Assembly: GCA_964431545.1 (NCBI GenBank) | Contig: CAYSLC010000012.1 | Coordinates: forward strand, 1-51,642 | Direction: 5' to 3' | Source of the DNA: CAYSLC01 sp964431545 | GTDB taxonomy: Bacteria; Desulfobacterota; Desulfobacteria; Desulfobacterales; JAABSP01 | Length of the DNA: 51,642 nucleotides | Shown here: positions 40,987 through 48,693 of the stretch, piece by piece | How the letters are laid out: each line of letters opens with the position of its first letter | Numbering within the stretch: position 1 is the first letter of the stretch | Notes under the pieces: generated by a model | Told to the model about the DNA's origin: nothing | What the model saw: the letters and a program-made list of their open reading frames with translations, nothing else | Database searches by the model: none | Made by a program: the position numbers and the translations under genes

Positions 40987-42273
40987 ATGAGTCAGCCCAA
41001 AATCGCCGTCGATCTGATCATGAAGAAGTTGGCCGAGAGCACCGAGAAGACCAAGGACCGGGCCAAGAAGGCGTCCGAGGTCCTGACGGGACCCCTCGAC
41101 ACGAGCCTCTCCACCACCCCCTACGAGGTGGTGTACGAGGAGGACCGGATGAAGGTCAAGCACTACAAGCCCGAAGAGGTCAAGTACAAGCACCCGCTTC
41201 TGGTGGTCTACGCGCTGATCAACCGGGAGACCATGCTCGACCTCCAGGAGGGGCGCAGCGTGGTGCAGACCTTCCTGAAGAACGGGCTGGAGGTCTACAT
41301 GATCGACTGGGGCTATCCCACCCGGAAGGACCAGTTTTTGACCATCGGCGACCACGTCAACGGGTACATGGACAATGTGGTGGAGTTCATCCGGAAGCGC
41401 CACGAGGTCCCCAAGATCCATCTGATGGGCATCTGCATGGGGGGGGCCTTTTCCGTCATGTACTCGGCCCTCCATCCGGACAAAATCAAGAACCTGGTGA
41501 CCACCGTCACCCCGACCAATTTCGATACGGAAAAGGGGCTGCTCCACATCTGGATGCGGCGGACCAACGCCGACCGGATGGCCGAGTACTACGGCAACAT
41601 GCCGGGGGACATCATGAACCTTGGCTTCCTCCTCCTGAACCCCGCGCGCCTGATCATCGACAAATACGTCGGTTTTCTGGAGAACATGGACAACAAGAAC
41701 TTCGTGGAGAACTTCATCCGCATGGAGAAATGGATCTTCGACAGCCCGGATGTCCCCGGCGCCACCTTCCAGCAGTTCATCCAGGACTGCTACCGGAAGA
41801 ACCTCCTCATCCAGAGCGAGCTTACGCTGGACGGGAAGAAGGTCGATCTGAAGAAGGTCACCATGCCGCTGCTCAACATCTACGGAAAGTTCGACCACCT
41901 GGTCCCTCCGGAGGCCTGTGAACGCCTCCCCCGGGAAGTGGGCAGCACCGATGTGGAGGACATCTGCCTCAATACCGGCCACATCGGCATCTACGTGAGT
42001 TCCAAGTGCCAGCGGGAGTTCGCCCCCAAGATCTGCCAGTGGCTCGGGGACCGCGACCGGGAGGAGAAGCCGAAACGGAAGGCGACGCGGAAGAAGGCCT
42101 CCGCCAAAAAGAGCACCGGCCCGAAGAAGAGCGCCAGGAAACAGGATGCCGGCGAGGGGAGGCCGGTCTCCGCCGAGAGAAGCGCCAAGCCGGCCAAGGC
42201 GTCCCCCGCCGGCGGGAATCGGACCCGAACGACGCCCCGGAAGGCAGCCACCCGGACCGATGGGAACAACTGA
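40987..42273 (+). CDS. phaC: Class III PHA synthase subunit PhaC with basic C-terminal extension
   Basis: A 428-residue class III PHA synthase. The lipase-like box GICMGG has the nucleophile C150; D303 (KFDHLVPP) and H332 (NTGHIGIYV) complete the triad, and the spacing is that of Allochromatium PhaC (149/302/331). It polymerises (R)-3-hydroxyacyl-CoA together with PhaE. Usual length is about 355 residues. Here residues about 359-428 form an added tail very rich in Lys, Arg, Ala, Ser and Pro (KPKRKATRKKASAKKS and so on), like histone-H1-type bacterial tails. GAGGAGAAG precedes the ATG at 40987. Confidence 0.95.
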   Translation: MSQPKIAVDLIMKKLAESTEKTKDRAKKASEVLTGPLDTSLSTTPYEVVYEEDRMKVKHYKPEEVKYKHPLLVVYALINRETMLDLQEGRSVVQTFLKNGLEVYMIDWGYPTRKDQFLTIGDHVNGYMDNVVEFIRKRHEVPKIHLMGICMGGAFSVMYSALHPDKIKNLVTTVTPTNFDTEKGLLHIWMRRTNADRMAEYYGNMPGDIMNLGFLLLNPARLIIDKYVGFLENMDNKNFVENFIRMEKWIFDSPDVPGATFQQFIQDCYRKNLLIQSELTLDGKKVDLKKVTMPLLNIYGKFDHLVPPEACERLPREVGSTDVEDICLNTGHIGIYVSSKCQREFAPKICQWLGDRDREEKPKRKATRKKASAKKSTGPKKSARKQDAGEGRPVSAERSAKPAKASPAGGNRTRTTPRKAATRTDGNN

Positions 42274-42303
42274 ATGTAAGGGATGGGCCAAGGAGAGGAT
42301 GAA

Positions 42304-43848
42304 ATGACGAAAAAGACCGATTATTTCAAGACCTTTTGCACAATCAGCAGGGCTTTCGGGCAGACCTTGGACAAGGGCGAGCTGCTCGACCTCATCGTCC
42401 AGAGCGCCATTGATACCATGGGGGCCAAGGCGGCGTGTCTTTTTCTGGCCAACGAGGAGAAGGGGATCTCCGAACCGGCGGCCCAGAAGGGGTTGTCGGA
42501 CAAGTACCTCCATTCCGGACCCATCAAGATCGAAAAGGCGATCAAGGACCTGATGGCCGCCGGCGGGTACCTTGCCTTCAAGGACGCCACGTCGGATCCC
42601 CGGCTCGACAACCACAAGGCCAAGGCGGCGGAGGGGATCGCCTCCATTCTGGTGGTGCCGGTGCTCGTGGAGAAGAAGGGGATCGGCGTCCTCTCCCTGT
42701 ATACCGCCGAACCCCGGGACTTCTCCGAGGACGAGGTGGAGTTTCTGAGCGCGCTGGCCGAGCAGGGGGGGATGGCCATCCAGCAGGCCCGGCTTTTCGA
42801 ACGGATCAACCGAAACTCCCGGCTCTTTTTCGATCTGGCCTCCAACATCAATTCCAGCCGGGATGTCCGGACGATCTTCCACATCCTCTCCGGAGACATC
42901 GGCGAGAGTTTCGGCATGAAGGGGGTCTCCGTGCGCCTCTTCAACCAGGAGACCAAGCTGATGGACATGGTGGCCAGCTACGGACTGAGCGAGTCCTTCA
43001 TCAACAAGGGGCCGGTGTCGGCCGAAAAGAGCGAGGTGGTCCAGCTGATCCTCAACGGGAACACCGTGTTCATTCAGGACGTGGCCGGCGATTCGAGGAT
43101 CCAGTACCCGGAGGAATCGAAAGCGGAGGGGATCGTCTCCGCCCTCTGTGTTCCCATCAAATCCCGGGACCGGGTCATCGGAGAACTCCGCCTTTACAGC
43201 GCCGTGCAACGGGAGTTTCCCGAGAACCTGGTCCAGCTGATCACCGCCCTGGCCCACCAGGGGGGAATCGCCATCGAGAACGCCCGCCTGGTGGACCGGA
43301 TCCGGATGAACACGGAACTTTTCCACGATTTCGCCGTCAGCATGAACTCCACCCTCGACGTGCGGAAGATCATGGAGATCCTTTCCTCGGACGTGGCCGA
43401 GGTCTTCGGCGTCAAGGCGGTCTCCATCCGTCTGGTGGACGAGGAGAAGAAGACCCTGGAGCTGGTGGCCAGTTACGGGCTGAGCGAGGCCTACCTCAAC
43501 AAGGGGGCGATCTCGGCGGAGGAGAGCATCAACCAGGCCCTGAAAAACCGGCCGGTGACCGTCAGGAACGCGGCCACCGATCCGGGGGTCCAGTACCGGA
43601 AAGAGAAGAAGGCGGAGGGCATCGTCTCCATCCTCAGCCTGCCCATCAACGCCAGAGACGACGTCATCGGCGTGATGCGGCTATACAGCGGCGAGGAGCG
43701 GGAGTTCACCGAGGACGAGATCATGCTGGCCATGGCCCTGGCCCACCAGGGGGGGCTGGCCATCCAGAACGCCTCCATGTACCTGAGCCTCCAGGAGGAC
43801 AAACAGGATCTCGAACGGGAGATCTGGAGCCACCGCTCCTGGTTCTGA
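42304..43848 (+). CDS. Protein with three tandem GAF domains, no output domain
   Basis: A 514-residue cytoplasmic protein made of three GAF domains, about residues 14-165, 180-330 and 345-500. The second and third share nearly identical blocks (VASYGLSE.(F/Y)(I/L)NKG..SAE, EGIVS.L..PI..RD.VIG..RLYS...REF). No kinase, GGDEF, HTH or other output domain follows. It sits 30 bases after phaC and 67 before phaJ with AAGGAGAGG as ribosome site, so it belongs to the PHA operon. GAF domains bind small ligands or nucleotides; a sensory partner role in PHA metabolism is inferred. Confidence 0.85.
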   Translation: MTKKTDYFKTFCTISRAFGQTLDKGELLDLIVQSAIDTMGAKAACLFLANEEKGISEPAAQKGLSDKYLHSGPIKIEKAIKDLMAAGGYLAFKDATSDPRLDNHKAKAAEGIASILVVPVLVEKKGIGVLSLYTAEPRDFSEDEVEFLSALAEQGGMAIQQARLFERINRNSRLFFDLASNINSSRDVRTIFHILSGDIGESFGMKGVSVRLFNQETKLMDMVASYGLSESFINKGPVSAEKSEVVQLILNGNTVFIQDVAGDSRIQYPEESKAEGIVSALCVPIKSRDRVIGELRLYSAVQREFPENLVQLITALAHQGGIAIENARLVDRIRMNTELFHDFAVSMNSTLDVRKIMEILSSDVAEVFGVKAVSIRLVDEEKKTLELVASYGLSEAYLNKGAISAEESINQALKNRPVTVRNAATDPGVQYRKEKKAEGIVSILSLPINARDDVIGVMRLYSGEEREFTEDEIMLAMALAHQGGLAIQNASMYLSLQEDKQDLEREIWSHRSWF

Positions 43849-43915
43849 AATACGGGCGGGGGACGTTTGAGGCGGTCGAGGGCCGCTTTTACAACCATTT
43901 GCCAAGGAGAACCAC

Positions 43916-44347
43916 ATGCTCGGCAGGACCATCGAACAATTGAAGGTGGGGGATGCGGAAGAGTTTTCCAAGACGGTTTCGGAGTCGGATATCTACCTCT
44001 TCGCCGGGGTGACGGGCGATCTCAACCCGGCCCATATCGACGAGGCGTACGCCCGGGGGACCTTTTTCAAGGGGCGGATCGCCCACGGGATCCTCTCGGC
44101 CGGGTTCATCTCCGCCGTCATCGGCATGAAGCTCCCCGGTCCGGGGACCATCTACATGAAGCAGGAGCTGACGTTCCTGGCCCCGGTCCGCATCGGGGAC
44201 ACCATCACGGCGAAGGCCGAGGTGACGGAGGTGACGGCGGAGAAGAACCGGATCCGCCTCGCGACCACCTGCGTCAACCAGGAAGGGACGGTGGTGGTGG
44301 ACGGCGTGGCGACCGTCAGTCCCCCCAAGGCGCCCAAAAAACCGTAG
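43916..44347 (+). CDS. phaJ: (R)-specific enoyl-CoA hydratase of the MaoC/PhaJ type
   Basis: A 143-residue hot-dog fold hydratase. The hydratase-2 motif is GDLNPAHIDEAYA near residue 33, with the catalytic Asp and His, followed by GRIAHGILSAGFIS. It converts trans-2-enoyl-CoA from beta-oxidation to (R)-3-hydroxyacyl-CoA, the substrate of PhaC. Being last in the operon after phaC supports this. A purely MaoC-type dehydratase with another substrate is the alternative. Confidence 0.88.
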   Translation: MLGRTIEQLKVGDAEEFSKTVSESDIYLFAGVTGDLNPAHIDEAYARGTFFKGRIAHGILSAGFISAVIGMKLPGPGTIYMKQELTFLAPVRIGDTITAKAEVTEVTAEKNRIRLATTCVNQEGTVVVDGVATVSPPKAPKKP

Positions 44348-44410
44348 ATCCGGCATGGGGGCCGCCAGCCGCAGCCGGGGGGGCGGAATCGCCGCCTCCC
44401 CAGCGGCCCG

Positions 44411-44896
44411 TCACAACACGTTGCCCAGCAGGTACTCCTCCATCGTCTCCTTTATCTTTCCGCAGTCCATCCTCTCCAGGTTCTCGCAGCAGTCCGGACA
44501 GAGGTAGACCGGCCCCTCAAGCTTACGGATATCCGTGTAGGGAATCTTCTCCTCGCAGGCGTTGCAGGTGTTCGGCATGAAGCGAACCCCGACCCCGAAG
44601 ACCGATGCCTCGGCCCCACCGATCTCCCGACACCACATCACGTAGGCCCGGAAGATCTCCCCCTCCTCCAAACTCGCCGGGGTTCCGTTGCCCATCTTGA
44701 TGAAGATGTCCATTCCATCCTCGACGGGGGTCTTCGATTCGAAGTAGAGGCCGCCTTCGCCCTTGTTGTACATTCGGGCGGGGGTGAAGTCCCGGACATC
44801 GGACCGGGCGGAAAAGAGGATGGGGGCCTCCACGCCGTGTCTGGCAAAGGCCCGGTAGTTGCAGGAACACCCCGAATGCGTTCGATCTTCCGCCAT
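44411..44896 (-). CDS. PilZ-like protein with C-terminal zinc-ribbon-like CxxC pairs
   Basis: A 161-residue protein. The first part is PilZ-like: RAFARHG gives the RxxxR c-di-GMP motif and NKGEGGLYFES is a variant of the second motif (N-x-S-x-x-G, here with Gly instead of Ser). The C-terminal part has CNACEEK and CPDCCEN, two Cys pairs that could bind zinc or iron. It starts at 44896, with AGGAGGTG upstream; a GTG one codon earlier is also possible. The Ser-to-Gly change makes c-di-GMP binding less certain. It converges on phaJ. Confidence 0.7.
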   Translation of the reverse strand: MAEDRTHSGCSCNYRAFARHGVEAPILFSARSDVRDFTPARMYNKGEGGLYFESKTPVEDGMDIFIKMGNGTPASLEEGEIFRAYVMWCREIGGAEASVFGVGVRFMPNTCNACEEKIPYTDIRKLEGPVYLCPDCCENLERMDCGKIKETMEEYLLGNVL

Positions 44897-45198
44897 CACA
44901 CACCTCCTGTATCGGTTTTTTATGATGAAAAAATTTGGAAGTCCGGTGTTCTGCTTCAGCCCTGTGGCGCGTCGCGGGAAGGGGAACGCGGGTTCCGGCG
45001 GGGCCCCGCCGGATGAGTAGCTGTCGGGCGTCGATGTCGGTGAAGGTTCACGGGTCGCTGGAGCGAGTACCGCTCATACCTCTACACTATGGAAGAAAGG
45101 GTCGGATGTCAAAAAAAAAGTACGCCCCCGGTCCTCGGCGCCGGAACGACTCGCGCAGGAAGCCTCGGATTCCGGAGTATGGCGGCGATCCGGGGATC
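44897..45198. other. Intergenic region: promoter and long leader of the PilZ gene
   Basis: About 300 bases. The promoter at 45084-45112 implies a leader near 180 bases. The leader contains an 18-base perfect palindrome CCGGCGGGGCCCCGCCGG (44995-45012) and next to it GGAAC-GCGG-GTTCC (44981-44994), so it is highly structured. To its right, a run of nine T on the minus strand (45111-45119) abuts the -35 box and could end the transcript of the 45199-45717 gene. Confidence 0.45.
45084..45112 (-). promoter_or_regulatory. Sigma-70 promoter of the PilZ gene
   Basis: On the minus strand TTGACA (45112-45107), 17 bases, TAGTGT (45089-45084). A run of T lies directly upstream of the -35. Confidence 0.6.
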
Positions 45199-45717
45199 TC
45201 AGGATTTTTTTTTCGCCCTCTTTTTCTTCTCTGCGGCGGCGGAGGGGGCCTGCTCGTAGAGCTTGCCGAAGCTTTTGACCAGTTCCTGGAATTGGTCCGT
45301 CTGGCTCTTGACGATGGACTGGAACTCCTCCATCACCTCCCCCTGGTCCATCCCCTTTTCGTTCAGGAGCATTCGGAGGTGCTCGATGGTCTCCTCCTGC
45401 TCCGCCGCCTTCGCCTTGAGGGCCTCATATTTGCGAACCAGGTTGAGGTGCTCCTCCTTGGAGACCATGCCCATCATCCGAAGGTACTCCCGAAACGACT
45501 TCTCGAACGCCTCGCCGGCCTTTCGCCACCCCTCGGTGAAATCGGGCCGGTCTTCGGGCGATTCCTCCAGGCCGTAGGCCTTTCGGAACATGGCCGTGAT
45601 GTCCGGGAAACCGCTGTAATCCCCGGCCATCCACTTGAACATGTCCTCCATCTGTTTCTGGCCCTTGGCCACGTTGATGAGATAGTTTCCCCACATTTCC
45701 AAAAACTGTTTGTCCAT
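45199..45717 (-). CDS. PhaE/phasin-like PHA granule-associated protein
   Basis: A 172-residue helical protein. It begins MDKQFLEMWGNYLINVAKGQ and carries a coiled coil at about 90-125 (KYEALKAKAAEQEETIEHLRM). The pattern recalls the C-terminal half of PhaE and phasin-like proteins. It ends in a very basic tail (AAAEKKKRAKKKS), like the tails of PhaC and the PhaC-like protein. The ATG at 45717 has AGAGGC upstream; the open frame extends further but over the promoter. Its position at the end of the PHA island supports a granule role. Confidence 0.65.
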   Translation of the reverse strand: MDKQFLEMWGNYLINVAKGQKQMEDMFKWMAGDYSGFPDITAMFRKAYGLEESPEDRPDFTEGWRKAGEAFEKSFREYLRMMGMVSKEEHLNLVRKYEALKAKAAEQEETIEHLRMLLNEKGMDQGEVMEEFQSIVKSQTDQFQELVKSFGKLYEQAPSAAAEKKKRAKKKS

Positions 45718-45787
45718 AAGACGCCTCTTCCGCTGATGGTTTTCGGGGATCGGGATGAACGGCAGTGGATCGTTTCCTGTTCCGTTC

Positions 45788-45815
45788 ATTGTATGGCGAT
45801 CCCGCGAAATGTAAA
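45788..45815 (-). promoter_or_regulatory. Sigma-70 promoter of the PhaE/phasin-like gene
   Basis: On the minus strand TTTACA (45815-45810), 16 bases, TACAAT (45793-45788), about 70 bases before the start. Confidence 0.6.
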
Positions 45816-45883
45816 GAAAAAATAGCCGGTCGACGCGGCGCCCGCCCCATCCCGTTTTTTGTTTCTTCCCCCTGGTTTTTGCT

Positions 45884-45912
45884 TTGACAAAGCGCCTTCC
45901 GGACACTATAGT
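45884..45912 (+). promoter_or_regulatory. Sigma-70 promoter of the DUF2065-queA-tgt operon
   Basis: TTGACA (45884-45889), 17 bases, TATAGT (45907-45912). The -35 lies inside a palindrome GCTTTGACAAAGC (45881-45893). It is about 32 bases before the DUF2065 start. Confidence 0.75.
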
Positions 45913-45943
45913 TGCGCTTTGTTTATTTTAAGTGGTGGGGATC

Positions 45944-46129
45944 ATGGATTATTTTTTATGTGTACTCGGAATGGTCATGTTCATCGAAGGGCTTCCCTAT
46001 GTCGCCTTTCCCCATAAGATGAAGTCCTGGATGAAGAAGATCATGGAGACCCCGGACGGCTCCCTGCGGGGCATGGGCCTGGTGCTTATGGTCCTGGGGT
46101 TGTTTCTGGTCTATGCGGGGCGGCGGTAG
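45944..46129 (+). CDS. DUF2065 family small membrane protein
   Basis: A 61-residue protein with two hydrophobic helices (about 3-18 and 43-58) flanking a basic loop (FPHKMKSWMKKIMETPD). This is the DUF2065 pattern, usual length about 60 residues. Function unknown; in proteobacteria it is often near hfl or tRNA-modification genes. The ATG at 45944 was chosen over GTGs 9-12 bases upstream, since GGTGGGG then serves as ribosome site. queA follows after 5 bases. Confidence 0.8.
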   Translation: MDYFLCVLGMVMFIEGLPYVAFPHKMKSWMKKIMETPDGSLRGMGLVLMVLGLFLVYAGRR

Positions 46130-46134
46130 CCGGC

Positions 46135-47187
46135 ATGTACGCCCTGACCGACTACGACTACGATCTCCCCCGGGACCGGGTCGCCCAGGCCCCCCTCGCG
46201 GACCGGGACGGCTCCCGTCTCCTCCGGCTCGACCGGCGAAGCGGCGGGATCGCCCACCATCGGTTCCGGGAGATCGACGGTTTGCTGGCCCCCGGCGATG
46301 TCCTGGTGGTCAACGATACCGCCGTGGTGCCCGGCCGGCTCTTCGGGAAAAAGGAGAGCGGCGGCCGGGTCGAGGTCCTGATTCTCGACTTCGCCCCCCC
46401 GGCCAACGGGGCCCCGCCCGTCCACCGCTGCCTGGTCCGGGCGTCGAAGCGGCCCCGGCCCGGCGCGCGGCTGCTCTTCGATCTCGGGCTTACCGGCGAG
46501 GTCCTTTCGGCCGAAGGGGATGCCTGCCGGATCCGGTTCACCGGGGCGGGGGATTTCGACCGGGTCCTCCACGAGATCGGCGTTGTGCCCCTGCCCCCGT
46601 ACATCCGCCGGGACCCCGGCTCGGCCCCGGAGGTGGACGACCGGAACCGGTACCAGACCGTCTACGCATCGGCCAAAGGGGCGGTGGCCGCCCCCACCGC
46701 CGGGCTCCACTTTACGGAGGATCTCCTGGCGCGGCTCCGGGATCGGGGCGTGGCGGTCGCCCCCCTCACCCTCCATGTGGGCCACGGCACCTTCCTTCCG
46801 GTCCGCGCCGACGACATCCGGGCGCACCGGATGCACGCGGAGCGATTCGTTTTCCCCTCGGAGACGGCCGCCGCCGTCAACCGCGCCAAGGAGCAAGGCG
46901 GGCGGGTGGTGGCCGTGGGGACCACCTGTGTCCGGACCCTGGAGTTTCTGGCGGACGAAGCCGGCCGGGTGAGGTCCGGGGCCGGCGCGTGCGATCTCTT
47001 CATCTACCCCGGATACCGGTTCCGGGTCGTGGACGTCATGGTCACCAACTTCCACCTCCCCCAGTCGACGCTCCTGATGCTGGTCTCCGCCTTTGCCGGG
47101 CGGGACTCGATCCTTTCCGCCTACCGGACCGCCGTCGACGAGGGCTACCGGTTCTACAGCTACGGCGACGCCATGTTCATCGCCTGA
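46135..47187 (+). CDS. queA: S-adenosylmethionine:tRNA ribosyltransferase-isomerase
   Basis: A 350-residue QueA. It transfers and rearranges the ribose of S-adenosylmethionine onto 7-aminomethyl-7-deazaguanine in tRNA, giving epoxyqueuosine. Signature blocks: YDLPRDRVAQAPLADRDGSRLL at the start, VVNDTAVVPGRLFG, AAPTAGLHFTEDLL, HVGHGTFLPVR, GTTCVRTLE and the TNFHLPQSTLLMLVSAF end. It precedes tgt by 14 bases, the classic queA-tgt pairing. Confidence 0.96.
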   Translation: MYALTDYDYDLPRDRVAQAPLADRDGSRLLRLDRRSGGIAHHRFREIDGLLAPGDVLVVNDTAVVPGRLFGKKESGGRVEVLILDFAPPANGAPPVHRCLVRASKRPRPGARLLFDLGLTGEVLSAEGDACRIRFTGAGDFDRVLHEIGVVPLPPYIRRDPGSAPEVDDRNRYQTVYASAKGAVAAPTAGLHFTEDLLARLRDRGVAVAPLTLHVGHGTFLPVRADDIRAHRMHAERFVFPSETAAAVNRAKEQGGRVVAVGTTCVRTLEFLADEAGRVRSGAGACDLFIYPGYRFRVVDVMVTNFHLPQSTLLMLVSAFAGRDSILSAYRTAVDEGYRFYSYGDAMFIA

Positions 47188-47201
47188 GCCGAGGATCCCC
47201 G

Positions 47202-48314
47202 ATGCTCGATTTCCAGGTCACCGCGCGATCCACCTCCACCCGGGCCAGGGCCGGACGGCTGCGGACCGCCCGCGGCGAGGTGGAGACACCGATCTTCATG
47301 CCCGTGGGGACCCTGGGCACCGTCAAGGCGGTCACCCCCGAGGAACTCATGACCTCGGGAGCGCGGATCATCCTGGGCAACACCTACCACCTCTACCTCC
47401 GGCCGGGGTGTGACGTGATCCGGCGGTTCGACGGCCTCCACCGCTTCATGAACTGGGACGGGCCGATCCTCACCGACAGCGGCGGGTTCCAGGTCTTCTC
47501 CCTGGCCAAGCTCTTCAAGATCACCGAGGAGGGGACCCGGTTCCAGTCCCACCTGGACGGCTCCAGCCATCTCCTCTCCCCCGAGCGGTCGGTGGAGATC
47601 CAGCGCTGCCTTGGATCGGACATCATCATGTGCTTCGACCAGTGCATCGCCCACCCCGCCGATGAGCCGGCGGCCATGGAGGCCCTGGAGCGGACCACCC
47701 GCTGGGCCGAGCGGTGCAGGACCTACTGGCAAGAGAACGACCCAGGCCGCGGCGCCCTGTTCGGCATCGTCCAGGGGGGGATGTATCCCGAACTGAGGTC
47801 GCGGTCCGCCGCCCAGCTCGTGGAGATCGGCTTCGACGGCTACGCCCTCGGGGGGCTCAGCGTGGGGGAGCCCAAGGAGGTGATGATGGCGGTGGCCGAC
47901 GCATCCCTGCCTCTGCTTCCCGATGCCGCCCCCAGGTACGTGATGGGGGTGGGCACCCCCGAGGACCTGGTGGAGCTGGTCGCCATGGGGGCGGACATGT
48001 TCGACTGCGTCATGCCCACCCGAAACGCCCGGAACGGACAGCTCTTCACCGATGCCGGGACGCTGAACATCGGCAACGCCCGGTTCCGGGAGGAGACGGA
48101 GCCGGTGTCGCCCGGCTGCGGCTGCTACACCTGCCGGAACTACTCCCGGGCCTACCTGCGCCACCTTTACACCTCCAGGGAGCTGCTCGCCTATCGGCTC
48201 AACACCATCCACAACCTCCACTACTATCTCCGGCTCATGGAGCGGATGCGCTCGGCGGTCCGGGCCGATGCGTTTGACACCTTCCGAAATGATTTCTATA
48301 GTAAGAGGATGTGA
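47202..48314 (+). CDS. tgt: Queuine tRNA-ribosyltransferase (tRNA-guanine transglycosylase)
   Basis: A 370-residue Tgt. It swaps guanine 34 of GUN-anticodon tRNAs for preQ1. The substrate Asp lies in LTDSGGFQVFS, the nucleophilic Asp in FDCVMPTRNARNG, and the zinc site is CGCYTC followed by a distant His in NTIHNLHYY. The start at 47202 has GAGGAT upstream and the usual MLDFQVTA... opening. The same frame stays open back through queA, but this is a composition effect. Confidence 0.96.
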   Translation: MLDFQVTARSTSTRARAGRLRTARGEVETPIFMPVGTLGTVKAVTPEELMTSGARIILGNTYHLYLRPGCDVIRRFDGLHRFMNWDGPILTDSGGFQVFSLAKLFKITEEGTRFQSHLDGSSHLLSPERSVEIQRCLGSDIIMCFDQCIAHPADEPAAMEALERTTRWAERCRTYWQENDPGRGALFGIVQGGMYPELRSRSAAQLVEIGFDGYALGGLSVGEPKEVMMAVADASLPLLPDAAPRYVMGVGTPEDLVELVAMGADMFDCVMPTRNARNGQLFTDAGTLNIGNARFREETEPVSPGCGCYTCRNYSRAYLRHLYTSRELLAYRLNTIHNLHYYLRLMERMRSAVRADAFDTFRNDFYSKRM

Positions 48315-48366
48315 GTCATTGACGGCTGAACCACCGAAAACCCAACATCCATAGGAGACGACGATC

Positions 48367-48588
48367 ATGAAGGAAAAAGTACAGAAGGTGCTCGATAAGG
48401 TACGGCCCACCCTCCAGGCGGACGGCGGAGATGTGGAACTGGTGGATGTGGACGAGAGCGGCGTGGTGAAGGTTCGCCTCCAGGGCGCCTGCGCCGGCTG
48501 CCCCATGTCCCAGATGACCCTCAGAAACGGCATCGAACGGGTCCTCAAGCAGGAGATCCCCGAGGTCAAGGCGGTGGAGCCCGCCTAG
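48367..48588 (+). CDS. NFU-domain iron-sulfur carrier protein
   Basis: A 73-residue stand-alone NifU C-terminal (NFU) domain: VRPTLQADGGDVELVDV and GACAGCPMSQMTLRNGIE, with the CxxC cluster ligands. It would carry a [4Fe-4S] cluster as a dimer and deliver it to target proteins. It lies 52 bases after tgt; epoxyqueuosine reductase, an iron-sulfur enzyme that finishes queuosine, is not in the window, so a link is only suggestive. Confidence 0.92.
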   Translation: MKEKVQKVLDKVRPTLQADGGDVELVDVDESGVVKVRLQGACAGCPMSQMTLRNGIERVLKQEIPEVKAVEPA

Positions 48589-48597
48589 ATCGGGCTC
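48577..48597 (+). terminator. Hairpin over the stop codon of the NFU gene
   Basis: GAGCCCG and CGGGCTC form a perfect 7-bp stem with a 7-base loop that contains the stop codon, followed by TTT. Possibly a weak terminator. Confidence 0.45.
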
Positions 48598-48693
48598 TTT
48601 GCCGCCCGCGCGATCTTGAGGTTTCGAATATCCGAGGGGCGGGGCTTTGCACCCGCCCTTTTCCATCCACATCCGAAACGAAGAGCCTTCCAC

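Noticed and set aside
46113..47201. Open frame that would extend tgt upstream through queA
   Set aside because: The extension is an off-frame reading of queA; the tgt start at 47202 has a ribosome site and the normal N-terminus.
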